A program made the translations under genes and the position numbers. Source: Sophora flavescens (Eukaryota; Streptophyta; Magnoliopsida; Fabales; Fabaceae). From it: a DNA stretch of 64,000 nt. Below the pieces are notes generated by a model that searched no databases, was not told the DNA's origin, and was given only the letters and a program-made list of their open reading frames with translations. The first letter of the stretch is position 1, and the number at the start of each line of letters is the position of its first letter. This document shows, piece by piece, positions 21,393-32,204 of this stretch. The DNA is taken from assembly GCA_030762895.1 (NCBI GenBank), contig CM061062.1, positions 147,001-211,000 on the forward strand, read 5' to 3'.

Positions 21393-22979
21393 TCAAGGAT
21401 CATGAAGGCACACAGCTGAGATCAATCTCTCGATGTCACCACCCAAGTAGGCCTTGAGCCTTTGGCCATTGACTTTGAAGGTCCTTTTTGAAGTAGGATC
21501 CTCCACTTCTACAGCTCCATGAGGTGAGACTTCTTTGACAATGAACGGTCCCGACCACTTAGACTTCAACTTGCCCGGAAACAATCTCAGCTGGGAATTG
21601 AATAATATAACTTGTTGTCCCGACTGAAATGTTTTCACCACGATCTTCTTGTCATGGTAGGTCTTGACTCATTGCTTGTAAATGGCTGCATTCTCATATG
21701 CATTACGGCGCATTTCCTCTAACTCATGCAGCTGATTGGCTCTTTTCTCACCCGCCAGAGTGGCATCAAAATTCAAGAACTTCAATGCCCAAAAGGCTCG
21801 ATGCTCCAACTCTACGGGTAGATGACATGACTTCCCATAGACCATCTGAAACGGAGATAACCCCACAGAAGTTTTCAGTGCAGTCCGGTAAGCCCACAAG
21901 GCATCATCAAGCTTCTTTGCCCAATCTCTTCTTGAAATGGCCACAGTCTTTTCCAAAATTTTCTTAATCTCCCGGTTGGAGACCTCTGCTTGCCCATTTG
22001 TTTGCGGATGATATGGGGATGCCACCTTATGCCTCACATCATACTTGGTCAACATATTTCTCAGTTGTGAGTTGCAAAAGTGAGATCCCCCATTACTTAT
22101 AAGGACCCTCGGGACACCGAATCGGGCAAAGATGTTCTTATTGATGAATTTGATCACTGTCTGGGCATCATTCTTCTGTGTTGCAATGGCCTCCACCCAT
22201 TTGGAAACATAGTCCACCGCCACCAAGATATATTGATTGGAGAATGAAGGTGGAAGTGGACCCATAAAGTCTATGCCCCAGCAATCAAATACCTTAACCT
22301 CCAATATGTTTTGTAGTGGCATCTCATCCCTTTTTGAAATGTTCCCGGTCCTTTGGCACCTGTCATAACTCTTCACATGATTGTAAGAGTCCTTGAAGAT
22401 TGAGGGCCAAAAGAGCCCAAATTGGAGGACCTTTGTAGCTGTCCTATCCCCATTGTAATGTCCACCATATGGAAAGTTATGGCAATGCCACAAAATTTTC
22501 CTTGCTTCCTCTTGACTAACGCACCTCCTCCATAAGCCATCCGGTCCAACCTTGAACAGAAATGGGTCATCCCACATGAAATGGTTGGCATCCCGGAAGA
22601 ATTTCTTCTTTTGTTGCCAAGTGAGGTGCTCAGGAACAATATTGGCTGCCTTGAAATTTGCCTTGTCGGCAAACCATGGTCTTTCATGCACCAGAAATAA
22701 GGCCTCATCCGGGAACTCATCTCGAATGTCCTTCTCTTTTGCAGCCACCTCTTCATTCACTAACCGAGATAAGTGGTCAGCCACCACATTCTCGCAGCCC
22801 TTTTTGTCCTTGATGACTAAGTCAAACTCTTGCAACAATAGAATCCACCTTATGAGTCTTGGTTTAGAATCTAACTTAGTCAACAAATATTTAATTGCAG
22901 CATGATCAGTAAAAACAGTGACTTGTGACCCAATTAAGTAGGAACGAAATTTTTCCAATGCAAACACTATTGCTAGCAA
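21393..22979 (-). pseudogene. Athila 1 RNase H end and integrase
   Basis: 22979-21669 (436 codons) begins with the RNase H region (LAIVFALEKFRSYLIGSQV, FTDHAAIKYLL, NVVADHLSRL). It continues with the integrase zinc site, where the H-H pair is present but the first Cys of the CxxC is Tyr (SYDRCQRTG). The DDE core follows: WGIDFMGPLP has the first Asp; the second lies in LISNGGSHFC, where Asp is replaced by Asn; the Glu is in NGQAEVSNREIKK. A TGA at 21669-21671 separates the C-terminal part, 21641-21393 (QQVILFNSQLRLFPGKLKSKW, SGPF, VNGQRLKAYLGG), in the same frame. Two catalytic or metal-binding residues are thus lost by changes of the G-to-A type. Confidence 0.9.
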
Positions 22980-22985
22980 CTCTTT

Positions 22986-24125
22986 TTAAGTTGTTGCATA
23001 ATTTATTTGGTTCTCATTGAGAACCTTGCTAGCATAGTGAATGGCATGGAAAAACATGTCCCTCCGCTGCCCCAAAACTGCCCCAACTGCGTAGTCACTG
23101 GCATCACACATTAATTCAAATGGTGACTCCCAGTTGGGTGCAACAAGAATGGGAGCAGTAATCAACTTGTCTTTCAAAATCTGAAAAGAGGTAAGACAAG
23201 CAGTATCAAACACAAATGGAGTGTCCTTGTTCAAAAGGCTACACAACAGCTTGGCTATCTTTGAAAAATCCTTGATGAACCGCCGGCAAAAGCCTGCATG
23301 CCCAAGGAAACTCCGCACACCCTTGACATTCACTGGTGGAGTTAGTTTCTCAATCATATCAATCTTGGATTTATCCACTTCGATCCCCTTAGCTGAAATT
23401 TTGTGCCCAAGCACAATGCCTTCCTGCACCGTAAAATGACACTTCTCCCAATTTAAGACTAAATTGGTGTCTATGCACCTTTTTAACACAGCAGCAAGGA
23501 TAGACAAACAATTATCATAAGAGGAACCGAAAATAGAAAAATCATCCATGAAAACTTCAATGTATTTTTCTACCATATCAGAGAAAATGGAAAGCATGCA
23601 CCTTTGAAATGTCGCAGGCGCATTACAAAGACCGAAAGGCATCTTCCGATAGACAAAAACTCCAAACGGGCATGTGAAAGCAGTTTTCTCTTGGTCTTCC
23701 GGGTTAACCGTAATTTGGTTATAACCCGAATAACCATCCAAGAAACAATAATACGCTTGCTCGACCAACCTCTCCAACATCTGGTCCATGAATGGAAGTG
23801 GGAAGTGATCCTTCCTAGTAGCTTGGTTTAGCTTTCGGTAATCTATACACATTCGCCAACCGGTGACCGTTCTAGTTGGGATCGACTCATTCTTCTCGTT
23901 GTTCACGACGGTCATGCCACCTTTCTTTGGAACCACTTGTACCGGACTCACCCAAGCACTATCGAAAATCGGATAGATCATTCCAGCTTCAAGGAGTTTC
24001 AGCACCTCCTTCCTTATCACTTCTTTCATTGTAGGATTGAGCCTCCTTTGCGGTTGGGCCACCGGTTTAAATTCAGCCTCCATCATGATCTTGTGCATAC
24101 AAAATGTGGGGCTAATACCTTTCAA
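22986..24125 (-). pseudogene. Athila 1 reverse transcriptase
   Basis: 379 intact codons. RT motifs in order: QRRLNPTMKEVIRKEVLKLL, WVSPVQVVPKKGG, WRMCIDYRKLN, FPLPFMDQMLERL, LDGYSGYNQI, TFTCPFGVFVYRKMPFGL, CNAPATFQRC, and the catalytic VFMDDFSIFG, then GHKIS and FLGHAGFCRRFIKDFSKI. It runs into RNase H (LMCDASDYAVGAVLGQR). It copies element RNA into DNA in an intact element. It ends at a TAA (22986-22988) where the family has Glu (YATTEKE), and is in the same frame as its neighbours. Confidence 0.95.
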
Positions 24126-24161
24126 ATCTGAGATGGACCATCCAATAGCTGTTTTATGCTC

Positions 24162-25598
24162 TCAAAGCACCCTTACAAGTTTCTCCTCTTCTAATTTGGA
24201 CAATACATTGCTCACTATGACAGGGTATTCATCATTCTCACCAAGAAAGACATACTTCAAGTGGGGAGGTAGAGGCTTAAGCTCTAACTCGAGCTTCTCT
24301 TGGACTTCATCCTTTTTGAGCTCTTCCTTCTTAGTGTTGACAGCAAGTTGCTTGGGTTGAGCTTCCAGATCACACAAACAGTCTTCTATTTCCTTTTCCT
24401 TTTCCTCATCAAGATTTTCAATAGAATTCACAATTACCTTCTCAAGAGTAGAGGAATGGTGATGCTGTGCAAAGACTTCTTTAGCCACTACTTCCACAAG
24501 GTCCATGCGGAAACAATTTTCTTCATCACTCGGGCGATGCATAGCTTCAAATACATTAAAAGTGACCTCTTCATCTTGCACTCTGAGTCGAAGTTGGCCC
24601 TTTTGTACATCTATCAAAGCACGACCAGTTGCTAGAAAAGGTCTCCCCAATATAAGTGGAACTTCTCCATCCTCCTCCATGTCTAGTATCACAAAATCCG
24701 CTGGGAAGATAAACTTGTCCACTTTAACCAAGACATCTTCCACAATACCATAAGGCTGCTTGATTGATCTATCAGCTAGTTGCAATGACATCCTTGTTGG
24801 TTTCACCTCACCACCTCCAAGCTTGTTCAAAATTGAAAGCGGCATCAAATTGATACTCGCTCCCAAGTCACACAAGGCCTTCCCAATAGCAACACTCCCA
24901 ATAGTGCAAGGGATTGTAAAACTACCAGGATCTTTAAGCTTTGGAGGTAGCTTCCTTTGAAGTATCGCACTACACTCTTTTGTCAAGGCAACAGTCTCAC
25001 CTTCTTTGAACATTCTTTTCTTCGTGAGCAACTCCTTCATGAACTTTGCATAAGTGGGCATCTGCTCTAGTGCTTCAGCAAAGGGTATGTTAATCTGTAA
25101 CCTCTTGAAGATGTCAAGAAACTTGGCAAACTGTTCTTCCTTCTCCTTTTTCTTGCTCAAATGAGGATACGACAACTTCACATAAGAGGGGATCTCTTGA
25201 GGCTTGTCTCCATCTTTCAAAATCTGACTTTTGGTCCTCCTCAAAATTGAATTCTCATCCACTAGCTTCTCCCTCTTGTCTCTTTCACTGTCTTTTTCTT
25301 CCTCCTCTACTACAACCTCTTTACCTTTTTCCTTATTCAAATCAGTTTTTTCAGCAAGCACCTCTGTTTTTTCATAAACTCTCTGATTTTTCACCAAAGG
25401 CTCTCCACTCTCTTCCTCAAGGCTTTTACCACTCCTCAAAACAATAGCCTTACAATGCTCCTCAGGATTAGTTTGAGTATTACCTGAAAAACTGCTGCTA
25501 GATTGCTCCGCTAGTTGCTTTGCAATCTGTCCAACTTGAACCTCCAAGTTCTTTATAGAAGCATCAGTGTTTTTCTGGTTTGATATGGACATTTGCAT
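24162..25598 (-). pseudogene. Athila 1 gag tail and aspartic protease
   Basis: 478 codons. A Gln/Ser-rich and then highly charged linker (ERDKREKLVDE) is followed by a conserved block (YPHLSKKKEKEEQFAKFLDI), KECSAILQRKLPPKLKDPGS, and the protease centre ALCDLGASINLMPLSI. VPLILGRPFLATGRALIDV is the flap and C-terminal part. DLGAS instead of DTGAS is usual for this lineage. A TGA at 24162-24164 (Arg in the family, by inference) separates it from RT. All in the same frame. Confidence 0.92.
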
Positions 25599-25601
25599 GA
25601 A

Positions 25602-26654
25602 CTAATTGAGAGTGTTCTCCAAGATAGAAGTCCGGTCTTGAGGTGGTTGTGTAGGAAGAGGCTTGCTTGCTTGTCCGGCATCTTGTTTCCAACCAAAATT
25701 TGCTTGATTCCTCCACCCTTGGTTGTAGTTGTTAGGGTATTGATTGTTGCCTTGACGCCCATAGTTCCCCATATAATTGGCTTCCTCATGGGAACTAGGT
25801 GGTGCCTCACATCTTCCATTATCATGATCTCTTCCACAAAAATCACATCTCATTACCTGTTGAGGTGGCATGGTTGTCCCTTGAACAGTTTGGAGTTGTT
25901 GTAGGAGTTGAGCTAGTTGCTTGGTGATGGACTCAAGTTGTTGTGTCATAATCTTATTCTGAGCCAAAAGTGCAGATTGTGAATCTAACTCCAACACTCC
26001 CCTTATTGATGTGGGACCCCGATCATGATGCATCAAATAGTCATTAGATGCCATAGCCTCTATCAAAATCAGTGATTCCTCTGCTGTCTTTGTGTTCATG
26101 GATCCTCCAGCTGAGGCATCCAACATATACCTGGTTGACGGCCTCAATCCATTGCAGAATGTTTGCATTAGGGTATGATCATCAAACCCATGATTTGGGC
26201 ATCTTCGGAGTAATTCCTTGAACCTTTCCCAGGTGTCATGAAGGGTCTCACCCTCTTGTTGAGCAAAGCTTATGATATCACCCCTTGCAAGAAATTTTGC
26301 CTCTAAGTCCTCCTATGTAGTGATGCTCCCCCTTGGTTGAGATTGGAGCCAAGCCTTGGCCCTATCTCTTAGAGAGAAGGGAAACAACCTTAAGCGAAGT
26401 GCATCATCGGAAACACCATTGTGCTTACTCGTATCACATAACTCCAGGAAGTAGGAGACATGACTATTAGGATCTTCCTTCTCCAACCCAGCAAATTGAT
26501 TCTGTGAAACCATATTGATGAGAGCTGGCTTGATTTCAAAATTTGCGCAGTTCACTGGGGGCCTCACTATGCTGGTGGCATGCTGATTGACATTTGTATT
26601 GGCATAGTCCCCAAGTGTCCTCCGTGGTGGAGCACCTTCACCATTGCCTGCCAT
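25602..26654 (-). pseudogene. Athila 1 gag
   Basis: Starts at Met 26654 (MAGNGEGAPPRRTLGDYANT), followed by the capsid domain: FAGLEKEDPNSHVSYFLELC, NGVSDDALRLRLFPFSLRDR and AKAWLQSQ. A TAG at 26313-26315 stands where the family has Trp (TW-EDL). The same frame then continues (ERFKELLRRCPNHG, LRPSTRYMLDASAGG) to a zinc knuckle CDFCGRDHDNGRC, and ends at a second in-frame TAG (25602-25604). Gag forms the virus-like particle shell and packages element RNA. Confidence 0.92.
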
Positions 26655-26997
26655 CCTGAGTCTTTCTTGATGAACTTGAGAGGTGGAAGTCTCTTATTCT
26701 TCTTCTTTTTGTTCTTCTAACGTTTTCCGCTCTCTTGCTTGCCTCCGATTCCCCCTAGCTGTTCTTTCTATTTCAGGATCGTAGAGGAGTTGGTCAGCCG
26801 GGATAGTACCTCGCATGCACAAACAGTCTAGCAACCAAGAGTGTTAGCAGTAAATGTCAGCAAACAGAAACAACAAACAAACCAGAAAAAATGACAGCAA
26901 AACAAAACAAAAAAAATATTACAGCAAACAGATTACAACAGATTTTTTTTTTGCTTAAATTAGTAATCGAAATGGATATGCTAATATTGAAACACAA
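26655..26997 (-). other. Athila 1 untranslated leader between primer site and gag
   Basis: About 340 bases. It has A-rich stretches and a Glu/Arg-rich short reading on the minus strand just upstream of the gag Met (26690-26780, without its own start), which might be an N-terminal extension in other family members. No other signal seen. Confidence 0.5.
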
Positions 26998-27015
26998 TCC
27001 CCGACAACGGCGCCA
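26998..27015 (-). other. Primer-binding site of Athila 1
   Basis: The minus strand reads TGGCGCCGTTGTCGGGGA, six bases after the end of the 5' LTR. This is the Athila-type site (tRNA-Asp in published descriptions, from memory) with one change (T for C) compared with the other two Athila-type elements in the window. Confidence 0.9.
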
Positions 27016-27021
27016 AAAACT

Positions 27022-28422
27022 TGTTGGACGAAATCTAGGCAAGTATACCTAGTCATACAAGTAATACGATGGTGAGACCGTTTTATCGTTCCCACGAGGA
27101 CTGTGACAAGTACTAACACGTATCGAATCAATTACTATCTAAGCGGACATTTGGATTGAAGGGGGCTCAATACTAAATACCAAGCCAAATCAGATTCAAA
27201 ACCTAAAATAAACAAATTAAAAAGAAAAGTCTTTGAGAATTTCTGTCGAACACTTGGAAGGCAGTTAAAAGAATTCTTCAAATCTATGAACGATGTCGGG
27301 ATTAGGTTCACTAAACTTCATCCCCATGCAATGAAATGGCTAATAAACAGTTTCTACTTCAATTATGACAATCAATCCACTAGATTACTCAAGCCCCGAT
27401 TCCTCGGATGACAAGAGCCTAAATCCACTAATAGACCCTAATTCCTTAGGTGGCCTAGATTAATGAATTTGCATGATGATTAGGGATTACACGATTGCTA
27501 ATAAACCTAAATCCATTACTAGATACAAGGTTTACTAGGTGGTTGATTTCAGTTCTCGTTCTAATACGAATTTTTCAATTGCATACTAAAACAATAGTCA
27601 AGTCATGGGAGTGCTAGCCACAACAGGAATTAGGCATAAAAATCAATCACTCATAAGGAAGCAAAAACTGTATTACAAGATCAAGTCAAATACATGGATA
27701 ATTCAGAAATAGCTACACCTAACCCCAACAATGGGGGTTTAGCTACTCATGATCATAGCCAAAACCACAGAAATAGGGATGAAAAGGAGGAGGAACTCCA
27801 TGGAATCCTTGTGCAACTGCCCCTGGTTCAGAGAGAGTGTTTGAGGGTTTCGAAACTGTTTTTCTCTGTTCTTCCCGTGCCTCTATATAGATCAGGATTC
27901 GCGTCACGGCCGTGATGGCCATCACGGCCAGGCCGTGACGCTTTCTGCCTTGGCGCGCTTTCAAATTTATGCTTGTCACGGCCGCGATGCTTATCACGGC
28001 TAGGTCGTGATAGCTTCTGCCTCCACCAATTGGTCTGTCACGGCCGTGATGGGTATCACGGCTAGGCCGTGATAGCTTCTGACTTTTCCCTTCTTTCTTC
28101 TCAATTATTGCTCGATCACGGCCGTGATGGTCATCACGGCTAGGCCGTGATGGTCATCACGGCTAGGCCGTGATGGTCATCACGGCTAGGCCATGATGGG
28201 CTCTGCCTGGGTCATTTTCTTCACTTTTCAAGCTCTGTCTTCATCCAAGCTCCATCATGGCTGATCTTGAGCAATTTTCCTTAGATTCCTGCAAAACAAC
28301 ACCAAGAAACCGCCTCACCCGTTCCAAGGTAAAAACTAATAAAATCAAATCAAATATGCCTAAACTATATGAAAAATGCATGCAAAAATGTACATTAATT
28401 ATGATGTGAAATCACACTATCA
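27022..28422 (-). repeat. 5' LTR of Athila element 1
   Basis: 1401 bases, TGTTGGACG...CACTATCA. TATA box at 27883-27890 (minus strand). The palindrome array at 27903-28198 contains the unit 'catcacggctaggccgtgatggt' in tandem three times, against once in the 3' LTR, which accounts for the length difference of 46 bases. It is the promoter copy for the element. Confidence 0.93.
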
Positions 28423-28427
28423 ATGCC

Positions 28428-28871
28428 CACAATAATTAGTAAAGCCTTAGTTTCCTATTTGAGATGCAATACTAATGAGCACACGTATACGTGCTTAATG
28501 TACCGCTTATTGTATTGGATATTGAATTGTCCAAAGTTGGACAGTTTGGGATTTTTTTTTCTTCATTCAGTTAAAATAGTTATTCATTGATTCTAATGTT
28601 ATATACTTGATGAAAGTTCATATTGATACATTTCCTTTCGTTCTCCGGGTGCATACTTTATCGTGGTGGATGTCATCGCGTTCAAGTCGTGTATGTCGGA
28701 GACTGAGGGGAAATGCTGCAGAAATTTCGTCGAGTATGAGAATGAGAGTTAAGGACTAATTGTTAACCGAATGTTGAAAAAGTTTCTTCTCGAATGGGAT
28801 AGGGTGATACCCTGTCATAAGAAGTGGTTGATGAATATGTTGGACTAAGTATGAAGTTATTGGTTTTAGTC
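28428..28871 (+). other. CACTA intron/leader between captured exon and transposase
   Basis: Sequence resumes here after the Athila element and its ATGCC duplication. It is AT-rich and intron-like up to about 28640, then has protein-like but unopened sequence. No KAB1 follow-on exon (NLASRSLV-type) is recognised, so only one KAB1 exon was captured or the rest is lost. Confidence 0.4.
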
Positions 28872-31800
28872 ATGGATCGCGGTTGGATGAATGCTAGACG
28901 GACAAGTGATGAGTATGAGAATGGAGTGGAAGAATTTCTATAGTTTACAAAAACAAATGCTCCTGATAGTGGTAACGGAAGGTTTTATTGTCCTTGTGTT
29001 AACTGTTTGAATGAGAGACGACTAGAAGCTGAGGAGATACATGATCATCTTATTTGTGACGGGATTTGCAAGAGTTATACAACATGGATATGTCATGGTG
29101 AATCGTTAGACAGGCTGAGGGTGTCGGATATAGAGGAAGTTGATGACCTGGATATGGACGATGGACTAGAGGACATGATCCGTGATGTTGGGCAAGAGTC
29201 TTTTCGGCGCGCACATGTGTATGATACTTTGTGCAGTGATGCGGAAGTGGCTTTGTATCCGGGGTGCACTAATTTCACACGGTTGTCAGCGGTGTTATGA
29301 TTGTTCAATGTGAAGGCGAGAAATGGGTGGAGCAATAAAAGCTTTACCGAATTGCTTGATTTGTTGAAAGACATGCTTCCAGAAGGTAACACATTGCCAT
29401 ATCAAAACTATGAGGCGAAGAAGATATTGTGTCCGATGGGTATGGAGTATAAGAAAATACACGCTTGCCCCAATCATTGCATATTGTACAGGAAAGAGTT
29501 TGAAGAGATGCACGAGTGCCCCAGGTGTGGGGTATCACGCTACAAAGTGAAGGATGGTGATTCTAGTTGTGATGTGGTCACCAAAGGTCCTCCTGTGAAG
29601 GTGTTATGGTATCTTCCCGTGATTCCGCGGTTCAAGCGATTGTTTGCTAATGTAAATGACATAAATGACATTAGATGGCATGCAGATGAGAGGAAGTGTG
29701 ATGGACAGCTTCACCACGATTCTTTGCAATGGAAGAGAATTGATAGTTTGTTTTCGGATTTCGGCAATGAGCTCAGAAACCACAGGCTTGGACTTGCTAC
29801 CGATGGAATGAATCCATATGGAAACTTAAGTAGTATTCATAGTTTATGGCCTGTTCTCCTGGTAATTTACAACCTGTCTCCTTGGTTGTGCATGAAGCGT
29901 AAATACATTATGTTAAGTATGACGATTTTGGGTCCTAAACAACCAGGAAATGATATTGATGTTTATCTGAGTCCCTTGATTGAATACTTGAGAATGTTGT
30001 GGATGAAGGCGTTGATGTGATGGACGGGTATTGCCGTGAGACATTCAGATTGCGTGCCATGTTATTTTGCACCATCAATGACTTTCCAGCATGCGGTAAC
30101 CTGTGTGGGTATAGTGTTAAGGGACATAAAGCATGTCCAATGTGTGAAGAAGGCACATGTTACCATCAACTGCAACATGGAAGGAAGACAGTTTACCTTG
30201 GGCATCAGAGATTTCTCCGACGTAATCATCCTTATCGTAGATTGAGAAAAGCTTTCAATGGACTTCCGGAGAATGAAATTGCTTCGGTGGCCTTGACTGG
30301 AGAGCAAGTTTATGAAAGGGTGAACAACACTAATGTTATCTATGGGAAGACATAGAAGAAGGCTATCGAGAAGAAAATATGGAAGAAGAGGTCAACCTTT
30401 TTTGATCTTCCATACTGGTGCAAGCTTGATGTAAGACATTATATTGATGTGATGCATGTGGAGAAAAATGTGTGTGACAGTTTAATCGGAACGCTTCTCA
30501 ACATTCAAGGCAAGATAAAGGATGGTGTGAATGATCGTCTGGATCTAGTTGCGATGGGTATACGAGAGCAGTTAGCTCCACATAAAGTGGGGGATAAGAG
30601 GACTTATTTGCCCCCAGCATGTAATGCTTTAGCAAAAAAAGAGAAAAGAAGTTTCTGTGAATGTCTACGGGGAGTCATAGTGCCACAGGGTTACTCCTTA
30701 AATATCAAAAGACTTGTCTCAATGAAAGATCTCAAATTAGTTGGCTTAAAGTCTCATGATTGTCATGTCTTGATGCAACAACTACTACCGGTGGCCATTC
30801 GTGACATCTTGCCTAAAAAAGTCAGACATGCCATTACTAGGTTATGCTTATTCTTCAATGCTATATGTAGCAAGGTCATTGACACTAAAAAAGTTGGATG
30901 ACTTGGAAAATGAGGCAGCCATTATCTTGTGCCAATTGGAGATGTATTTTCCACCTTCATTTTTTGACATCATGGTTCATTTGATTGTTCATCTAGTGAG
31001 GGAGATTAGATTGTGCGGCCCCGTTTATTTAAGGTGGAAGTACCCGGTTGAGCAGTACATGAAGATCTTGAAAGGATATATGAAGAATCCACACCGTCCT
31101 GAAGCATCTATTGTTGAAAGATATGTTGCAGAAGAAGCTATTGAGTTTTGTACAGACTACATGTCATAAGCGGAACCTGTAGGGCTTCCGAAGTCTCATC
31201 ATGAAGGAAGATATGATGGTAAGGGTACACGAGGTATCACTGTTAAGAGCATGGATCGAGAGGAAGTTCTTCAAGCACATTTGTATATATTGAATAACAC
31301 TGATGAGGTTGAACCATAATTATGTGAGCACAAAAGCATCATCAACGAAACTTACCCTAGAATGAATGAAAAATGGTGTTTGAACAAGCATAACAAGATT
31401 TTCTTGAACTGGTTTAAAGAAAAAATTGCAAAGGATGGTATTGCTTCTGATACATTAAAATGGCTACCACAGGGGCCTAACTTTGATGTCATATGCTGGA
31501 GTGGGTACGATATCAATAAGTTTTTCTTCTATACAAAGTCCTAGGATGACAAAAGTACTATGAAAAACAGTAGGGTTATGGTCGTCACTGAGTCCATCCA
31601 TTTCTCTAGTTCGAAAGATAAAAACCCTGTTATGGCATCCGTTTCATACGTTGGAATCATTCAAGAGATATGGGAGGTTGATTACACGAAGTTTAGAGTA
31701 CCTGTTTTTAAATGTCAGTGGGTCGACAGTAACAATGGTGTGCAAATCGATGAGTTAGGATTCAAATTGGTGGACCTTAATAAGGTAGAGCCTTTCATCA

Positions 31801-32045
31801 TGGCATCCCAAGCAAAACAAGTGTTTTATATCCGTGATCCTTCTAACAAAAGGTGGTCAGTGGTTCTCCAGGGAAAAAACATGTATAATGGTAGTGAGGG
31901 AAATCAAGATTCAACTCTTGATATTTCTGATACTCCTTCTTTGTCAACACGGGTGCCTAATTTCAATGAGGAAAATGAAGTGGATGATGTACATGCTACT
32001 CATAATGATCACCAAGAAGGGTTATGGGAGAACTTTACTAATTGA
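28872..32045 (+). pseudogene. CACTA transposase (TNPD/tnp2 family), broken
   Basis: Starts MDRGWMNARRTSDEYENGVE (transposase-associated domain) with a TAG at 28941-28943, then FYCPCVNC and the HLICDGICKSYTTWICHGE zinc-like part. A TGA at 29298-29300 follows. The tnp2 core covers LLKDMLPEGNTLPYQNYEAK, CPNHCILYRKEFEEMHECPRC, WYLPVIPRFKRLFAN, LATDGMNPYGN and GNDIDVYLSPLIE; a 1-base frameshift lies near 29997. Next come INDFPACGNLCGYSVKGHKACPMC (29999-30355; a TAG ends it), MHVEKNVCDSLIGTLLNIQG and a second frameshift near 30895. The DUF4218-type region MYFPPSFFDIMVHLIVHLVR and a TAA at 31167-31169 follow, and then the DUF4216-type C-terminus (31560-32045). It would excise and insert the element. 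At least four stops and two frameshifts make it inactive. Confidence 0.92.
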
Positions 32046-32204
32046 CCACAATGTAAGTTTAGTTTGAGTTATATTTAAAGTCATATTATATGTTTACGTT
32101 GATATTTATAAGTTATGTTTACGTACGTTGATCGATATTTATAAGTTATGTTTGATATTTATCCCGACATACTAATAAGTTTTTTTTTGTTTAAACAGGT
32201 ATAC

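Larger units (their letters stand above)
18248..28422 (-). mobile_element. Athila-type Ty3/gypsy element 1, complete with LTRs
   Basis: 10,175 bases between identical ATGCC duplications (18243-18247 and 28423-28427). Coding is on the minus strand: gag, protease, RT, RNase H, integrase in gypsy order, in one continuous reading frame broken only by five stop codons. The primer-binding site and the D-L-G-A-S-I protease motif place it in the Athila/Calypso group. There is no env-like frame. It is inserted in the intron after the captured KAB1 exon of the CACTA element. LTRs are very similar, so insertion is fairly recent. Confidence 0.95.
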
